From an uncultured Eggerthellaceae bacterium (lineage in GTDB: Bacteria; Actinomycetota; Coriobacteriia; Coriobacteriales; Eggerthellaceae): DNA of 7,553 nucleotides. The stretch covers positions 1 through 7,553 of the forward strand of contig CAKUDT010000063.1 of NCBI GenBank assembly GCA_934645125.1, given 5' to 3'. The translations under genes were made by a program, and so were the position numbers. Below, in pieces: positions 4,973-7,553 of the stretch (its first letter is position 1; every line of letters starts with the position of its first letter). The notes below the pieces were generated by a model. The model did no database searches, had not been told where the DNA came from, and was given only the letters and a program-made list of their open reading frames with translations.

Positions 4973-5599
4973 TTACTTCGAGTAAAGTTCGACGATGAGC
5001 TGCTCGCGAATGTCCAGATCGATCTGATCGCGCTGCGGCAAGGACAGAACGCTGCCCTGCAGCTTCTCGATATCAACCTCGAGCCAAGCAGGCACCGAAG
5101 TGCGCTCGTTGGAAATCAGAGCGCTCTGGATAACAACCATTTCCTTGGCCTTGGGAGCAACAGCAACCAAATCACCAGGACGCACGCGGAAAGAAGGAAT
5201 GTCAACGCGGCGGCCGTTCACAGTGATGTGACCGTGACGAACCTGCTGACGAGCTTCTGCGCGAGACTTGGCAAAGCCCAGACGATAAACAACGTTGTCC
5301 AAACGGCTTTCCAGAATGCGAAGCAGGTTCTCACCCGTAACGCCTTCCTGACGGTTAGCCATATCGTAATAACCGCGGAATTGCTTCTCCAGGATACCGT
5401 AGATACGCTTGGTCTTCTGCTTCTCACGAAGCTGCATACGGTACTCGGATTCCTTCACGCGCTTTTTGCCAGCTTCACCTGGCGCATAATTGCGGCGCTC
5501 GATTGCGCACTTTTCCGTAAAGCAACGATCGCCCTTCAGGAAGAGCTTCGCGCCTTCACGGCGGCACAAACGGCAATCCGCTCCAGTGTAACGAGCCAT
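4973..5599 (-). CDS. rpsD: 30S ribosomal protein S4
   Basis: A primary 16S rRNA-binding protein that nucleates small-subunit assembly; in several bacteria it also represses its own operon. It has 208 residues, the usual length. The N-terminus carries an intact zinc-binding set, Cys9, Cys12, Cys26 and Cys31 (DCRLC ... RCFTEKC), so it is the zinc-containing form. The S4 RNA-binding domain lies at about 98-160 (SRLDNVVYRLGFAKSRAEAR, then VRHGHITVNGRRVDIPSF). The ATG at 5599 follows GAAAGGA. The gene begins 20 bases after rpsK ends. Confidence 0.98.
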   Translation of the reverse strand: MARYTGADCRLCRREGAKLFLKGDRCFTEKCAIERRNYAPGEAGKKRVKESEYRMQLREKQKTKRIYGILEKQFRGYYDMANRQEGVTGENLLRILESRLDNVVYRLGFAKSRAEARQQVRHGHITVNGRRVDIPSFRVRPGDLVAVAPKAKEMVVIQSALISNERTSVPAWLEVDIEKLQGSVLSLPQRDQIDLDIREQLIVELYSK

Positions 5600-5619
5600 A
5601 ATTTAGCTAATCCTTTCAA

Positions 5620-6018
5620 CTACACGCGACGACGCTTGCGCGGACGGCAACCGTTGTGCGGAATGGGCGTGCAATCCTGAATGCTGGAAACTTCCAGACC
5701 AGCAGCCTGCAAAGAACGGATAGCGGTTTCACGACCAGAGCCGGGGCCCTTGACGTAAACAGCAACCTTGCGCAGACCGTGCTCCATAGCAGTCTTCGCA
5801 GCCTGCTCTGCAGCCATCTGGGCAGCAAACGGGGTAGACTTACGAGAACCCTTGAAACCTACGGTACCAGCGGAATTCCAGGAGATAACGTTGCCCTGCG
5901 GATCGGTGATGGTAACGATGGTGTTGTTGAAGGTAGACTTGATGTGTGCAGCGCCAACAGCAATGTTCTTGCGCTCTGAACGCTTTACGCGTGCACGAAG
6001 ATTTTTCTTAGTTGCCAC
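5620..6018 (-). CDS. rpsK: 30S ribosomal protein S11
   Basis: A 132-residue small-subunit platform protein next to the mRNA exit region. The conserved blocks are all present: HIKSTFNNTIVTITD, GNVISWNSAGTVGFKGSRK, VKGPGSGRETAIRSLQAAG and the basic end PHNGCRPRKRRRV. Translation begins at a GTG (6018-6016). Its ribosome binding site (AAGGGG) overlaps the rpsM stop codon, suggesting translational coupling with rpsM 13 bases upstream. Confidence 0.98.
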   Translation of the reverse strand: MATKKNLRARVKRSERKNIAVGAAHIKSTFNNTIVTITDPQGNVISWNSAGTVGFKGSRKSTPFAAQMAAEQAAKTAMEHGLRKVAVYVKGPGSGRETAIRSLQAAGLEVSSIQDCTPIPHNGCRPRKRRRV

Positions 6019-6031
6019 GACTGACTACCCC

Positions 6032-6400
6032 TTACTTCTTCTTGCCACCGATTTGACGCTTCGGTCCCTTACGGGTACGAGCATTCGTATGGGTGCGCTG
6101 ACCGCGAACGGGCAGGCCCTTACGATGGCGAAGGCCACGGTAGCAACCAATTTCCATGAGGCGCTTTACGTTCATGCTAACTTCACGATGAAGGTCACCC
6201 TCCGTCTTAACGTTAGCCTGAATGTAGTCACGCAGTTTGCCCAAATCCTCTTCAGTAAGATCGTTAGTGCGGGTGTCGGGGTTAACGCCGGTCTCCGCAA
6301 GAATCTTCTTAGAAGTGGTCAGGCCAATGCCGTAGATGTAGGTCAAGGCGACCTCAATGCGCTTATCGCGAGGAAGGTCGACACCAACAAGACGTGCCAT
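6032..6400 (-). CDS. rpsM: 30S ribosomal protein S13
   Basis: A 122-residue head protein of the small subunit that contacts the large subunit and the P-site tRNA. Recognised from MARLVGVDLPRDKRIEVALT, YIYGIGLTTSKKIL, GCYRGLRHRKGLPVRGQRT and the very basic C-terminal tail ending GPKRQIGGKKK. The ATG at 6400 follows GAGAGGGGA. It starts 22 bases after rpmJ. Confidence 0.98.
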   Translation of the reverse strand: MARLVGVDLPRDKRIEVALTYIYGIGLTTSKKILAETGVNPDTRTNDLTEEDLGKLRDYIQANVKTEGDLHREVSMNVKRLMEIGCYRGLRHRKGLPVRGQRTHTNARTRKGPKRQIGGKKK

Positions 6401-6422
6401 AATTATCGTCCCCTCTCTCTTC

Positions 6423-6536
6423 CTAGCCCTGACGCTGCTTGTGACGCGGGTTTTCGCAAATCACAAGAACTTTGCCATGACGACGGATGATTTTGCACTT
6501 GTCGCACATTTTCTTGACCGAAGGACGTACCTTCAT
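6423..6536 (-). CDS. rpmJ: 50S ribosomal protein L36
   Basis: The smallest large-subunit protein, here 37 residues: MKVRPSVKKMCDKCK, then IIRRHGKVLVICEN, then PRHKQRQG. The zinc ligands Cys11, Cys14, Cys27 and His32 are all intact, so this is the zinc-containing form rather than the zinc-free paralogue some bacteria switch to under zinc starvation. AAAGGAAG precedes the ATG at 6536. It is the first gene of the block rpmJ-rpsM-rpsK-rpsD-rpoA-rplQ, separated from infA by a terminator and a hairpin-containing leader. Confidence 0.98.
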   Translation of the reverse strand: MKVRPSVKKMCDKCKIIRRHGKVLVICENPRHKQRQG

Positions 6537-6574
6537 TTTGTCTTCCTTTCGGTAATGTGAACTACTTTATCTTC

Positions 6575-6632
6575 ACACCCAGCCGCTGGTGTTTATTTGC
6601 TTACGGTCAAGGCAAGTGGCTGGCTTGCCTTG
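6575..6632 (-). promoter_or_regulatory. Two hairpins in the rpmJ leader
   Basis: Between the infA terminator and rpmJ there are two stems: a perfect 9-base-pair one (CAAGGCAAG at 6608-6616 with CTTGCCTTG at 6624-6632, 7-base loop) and a 7-base-pair one with one bulge (ACACCAG/CTGGGTGT on the minus strand, 6575-6592). No T-tract follows either. The position fits a leader element of a ribosomal protein operon, but I do not recognise a known family. Confidence 0.45.
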
Positions 6633-6644
6633 GGACTCACGCGC

Positions 6645-6680
6645 AAAAAAGCCCGCACAGTTGTCCCGACTGCGCAGACT
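6645..6680 (-). terminator. Intrinsic terminator after infA
   Basis: On the minus strand a 12-base-pair stem including three G-U pairs (6669-6680 with 6650-6661) has a 7-base loop and leads directly into a T-run at 6650-6645. It begins 15 bases after the infA stop. No strong promoter is visible between it and rpmJ, so it may be only partly efficient and act as an attenuator for the ribosomal genes. Confidence 0.7.
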
Positions 6681-6695
6681 GCGTACCGCCTCGAA

Positions 6696-6914
6696 CTACT
6701 TAAAACGGTAAGTGATGCGCCCACGGTTCAAGTCATAAACCGAGAGCTCAACCGTGACCTTATCGCCGGGCAAGATCTTAATGTAGTGCATACGCATCTT
6801 GCCAGAGATATGAGCCAGGATTTTGTGACCATTCTCAAGTTCTACCTGGAACATAGCGTTCGGTAGCGCCTCAAGAACGGTGCCTTCGAGTTCGATAACA
6901 TCTTCTTTGGCCAA
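6696..6914 (-). CDS. infA: Translation initiation factor IF-1
   Basis: A 72-residue OB-fold (S1-like) protein that occupies the ribosomal A site during initiation. Recognised from AKEDVIELEGTVLEALPNAM, FQVELENGHKILAHISGKMR and KILPGDKVTVELSVYDLNRG, ending RITYRFK. The length is exactly the family norm when translation starts at the TTG at 6914-6912; the open frame continues upstream to 7022, but that extension is unlike IF-1 and overlaps the promoter. It is transcribed from its own promoter and ends in a terminator, so IF-1 can be made partly independently of the ribosomal proteins that follow. Confidence 0.97.
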   Translation of the reverse strand: MAKEDVIELEGTVLEALPNAMFQVELENGHKILAHISGKMRMHYIKILPGDKVTVELSVYDLNRGRITYRFK

Positions 6915-6919
6915 AAGTT

Positions 6920-6924
6920 CTCCT
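6920..6924 (-). promoter_or_regulatory. Ribosome binding site deciding the infA TTG start
   Basis: The minus strand reads AGGAG five bases before the TTG at 6914. The site is strong and correctly spaced, which supports the unusual start codon over any upstream in-frame start. Confidence 0.85.
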
Positions 6925-6955
6925 CTAACCAAAACTGCCTTTAACGCGAAGATAA

Positions 6956-6984
6956 ATGATAGCAAAGAATTATTTATTTGTACA
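6956..6984 (-). promoter_or_regulatory. Predicted infA promoter
   Basis: On the minus strand TGTACA (-35, 6979-6984) and TATCAT (-10, 6956-6961) are 17 bases apart, with a TGC just before the -10 (extended -10 form). The predicted start near 6949 gives a leader of about 35 bases. The surrounding sequence is A/T-rich, as expected for a strong promoter. Confidence 0.65.
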
Positions 6985-7010
6985 GTATTTTTTGGAAAAA
7001 AGTGCACGAA

Positions 7011-7040
7011 CCGACAAACCAAATTTTTGTTGGCTTTTTT
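7011..7040 (+). terminator. Terminator-like hairpin on the plus strand
   Basis: CCGACAAA (7011-7018) pairs with TTTGTTGG (7026-7033) including one G-T pair, followed by C and six Ts. It has the form of a plus-strand intrinsic terminator, but no plus-strand gene is evident upstream. It may stop antisense transcription or be a chance feature of A/T-rich DNA. Confidence 0.35.
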
Positions 7041-7215
7041 ACCTGCATGTCAGGCGTGCGGTCAGGCCGCGCAGCTCTCGTATTCCCTTACGAAGCCGCC
7101 AGGTACTTGCGTTGCTAAGAACGCCACCGCCTTGTCGGTGCCATGATTCTCTAAGACTCACGCCTTAGGCGAGATCTTTCGGTTTTGCAGCCGAAGGAGA
7201 AAATCTCGCAAACTC
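7040..7215. other. Highly structured non-coding region between tRNA-Gln and infA
   Basis: No open frame looks coding. The plus strand shows successive inverted repeats: TACCTG/CAGGTA (7040-7045 with 7100-7105) enclosing GCGG/CCGC and TCGTA/TACGA hairpins, then GCGTT/AACGC, CACCG/CGGTG, CTAAG/CTTAG, and a compound stem GCGAGAT/ATCTCGC with an inner TTCGG/CCGAA. On the minus strand this would be the trailer of the tRNA transcript. It could be a tRNA processing region, a small RNA on either strand, or repeated short stems without function. Confidence 0.4.
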
Positions 7216-7221
7216 ATTCTG

Positions 7222-7295
7222 TGGCTGGGGTACCAGGATTCGAACCTAGGTAGCTGGTACCAAAAACCAGAGTCCTGCCGCTGGACGATACCCCA
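7222..7295 (-). tRNA. tRNA-Gln (anticodon UUG)
   Basis: 74 bases with encoded CCA. The acceptor stem TGGGGTA pairs with TACCCCA, the discriminator base is G, the anticodon loop is TTTTGGT (anticodon TTG) on a CTGGT/ACCAG stem, and the T arm contains GGTTCGAATCC. It lies 17 bases downstream of tRNA-Lys and is probably cut from the same transcript. It reads glutamine codon CAA. Confidence 0.96.
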
Positions 7296-7312
7296 GTCTC
7301 CAAGCACGTGAA

Positions 7313-7388
7313 TGGTGGACCGTCAGGGACTCGAACCCTGGACCTTGGGATTAAAAGTCCCCTGCTCTACCAACTGAGCTAACGGTCC
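7313..7388 (-). tRNA. tRNA-Lys (anticodon UUU)
   Basis: 76 bases with encoded CCA. The acceptor stem GGACCGT pairs with ACGGTCC, the discriminator base is A, the D arm is GCTCAGTTGGTAGAGC, the anticodon loop is CTTTTAA (anticodon TTT), and the T arm contains GGTTCGAGTCC. The outermost anticodon-stem pair appears to be a G-A mismatch. It is the first tRNA after the promoter at 7408-7436. Confidence 0.96.
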
Positions 7389-7407
7389 GTTCTACACGCA
7401 AGCATGT

Positions 7408-7436
7408 ATTGTAACCTGCTTACCCCGCAAGGTCAA
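7408..7436 (-). promoter_or_regulatory. Predicted promoter of the tRNA-Lys/tRNA-Gln unit
   Basis: On the minus strand TTGACC (-35, 7431-7436) and TACAAT (-10, 7408-7413) are 17 bases apart, each differing from consensus at one base. The predicted start near 7401 leaves a short leader of about 13 bases before tRNA-Lys. Confidence 0.8.
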
Positions 7437-7473
7437 ACATTTTTCGCGGACTTTTGAAGCTTTTGAGAAACTT

Positions 7474-7553
7474 TTAGAACGTAATGCCCACCAAGCTTAT
7501 CAGAAGACCCCAAACAATGCCCGTGACCAGCAGCCCCGCTATAATCGCAACGG
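7474..7553 (-). CDS. C-terminal end of a membrane protein (cut by window edge)
   Basis: The minus strand reads through the right edge and ends at a TAA at 7476-7474. The visible 25 residues, VAIIAGLLVTGIVWGLL then ISLVGITF, form one hydrophobic segment likely to be a C-terminal membrane helix. There is too little to assign a family. It ends 38 bases before the tRNA promoter, and the intervening sequence has several AAAAG repeats but no clear terminator. Confidence 0.55.
   Translation of the reverse strand, partial: VAIIAGLLVTGIVWGLLISLVGITF

Noticed and set aside
4943..6490. Long plus-strand open frames across rpsD, rpsK and rpsM (4943-5680 and 5768-6490)
   Set aside because: They are mirror frames of conserved ribosomal protein genes and arise from codon bias.
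6915..7022. N-terminal extension of IF-1 to an upstream start
   Set aside because: The extra 36 residues are hydrophobic and unlike IF-1, and they overlap the promoter; the TTG start with AGGAG gives the exact 72-residue family length.
1..7553. CRISPR array or phage genes
   Set aside because: No regularly spaced direct repeats and no phage structural or integrase genes are visible; the only mobile-element signal is the IS30 remnant.

Overview
The window looks like chromosome of an anaerobic actinobacterium, most likely the class Coriobacteriia, family Eggerthellaceae. This is inferred from the style of the molybdoenzyme N-terminus, the tiny zinc-ribbon protein with a Pro-Gly-Ala tail, the moderately high GC content and the forms of the ribosomal proteins. 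No 16S rRNA or species marker is present, so the family-level call rests on recognition only.

Right half (about 2400-7553, all on the minus strand, so read right to left): the C-terminal end of an unidentified membrane protein; a promoter driving tRNA-Lys(UUU) and tRNA-Gln(UUG); a non-coding stretch rich in hairpins; a promoter, then infA with a TTG start and its own terminator; then rpmJ, rpsM, rpsK, rpsD, rpoA and rplQ (the bacterial 'alpha operon'), closed by a strong terminator; then an ecfT-like transporter gene. These genes supply translation initiation factor 1, small- and large-subunit ribosomal proteins and the RNA polymerase alpha subunit. The ecfT gene stops before its expected last membrane helix, next to the downstream end of an IS30-type insertion sequence remnant.

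Centre (about 1956-2420): a decayed IS30-family element, of which only the C-terminal part of the transposase survives. It separates housekeeping from accessory DNA and may mark a rearrangement junction.

Left part (1-1955): a compact, probably self-contained regulatory unit. A LysR-type regulator on the plus strand lies beside two minus-strand genes: a 70-residue zinc-ribbon protein and the N-terminal 118 residues of a molybdopterin (DMSO reductase superfamily) oxidoreductase that runs off the left edge. The two minus-strand genes have separate but homologous upstream regions. Each carries a CTAT-N11-ATAG box (the T-N11-A form bound by LysR proteins) centred near -63 from the predicted transcription start, with the same 61-base distance from the outer edge of the box to the -10 element. 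The copy nearest the regulator also overlaps the regulator's own predicted -35 element. The simplest reading is one regulator that activates both genes and represses itself, which would link the zinc-ribbon protein functionally to the molybdoenzyme. This is the most interesting signal in the window.
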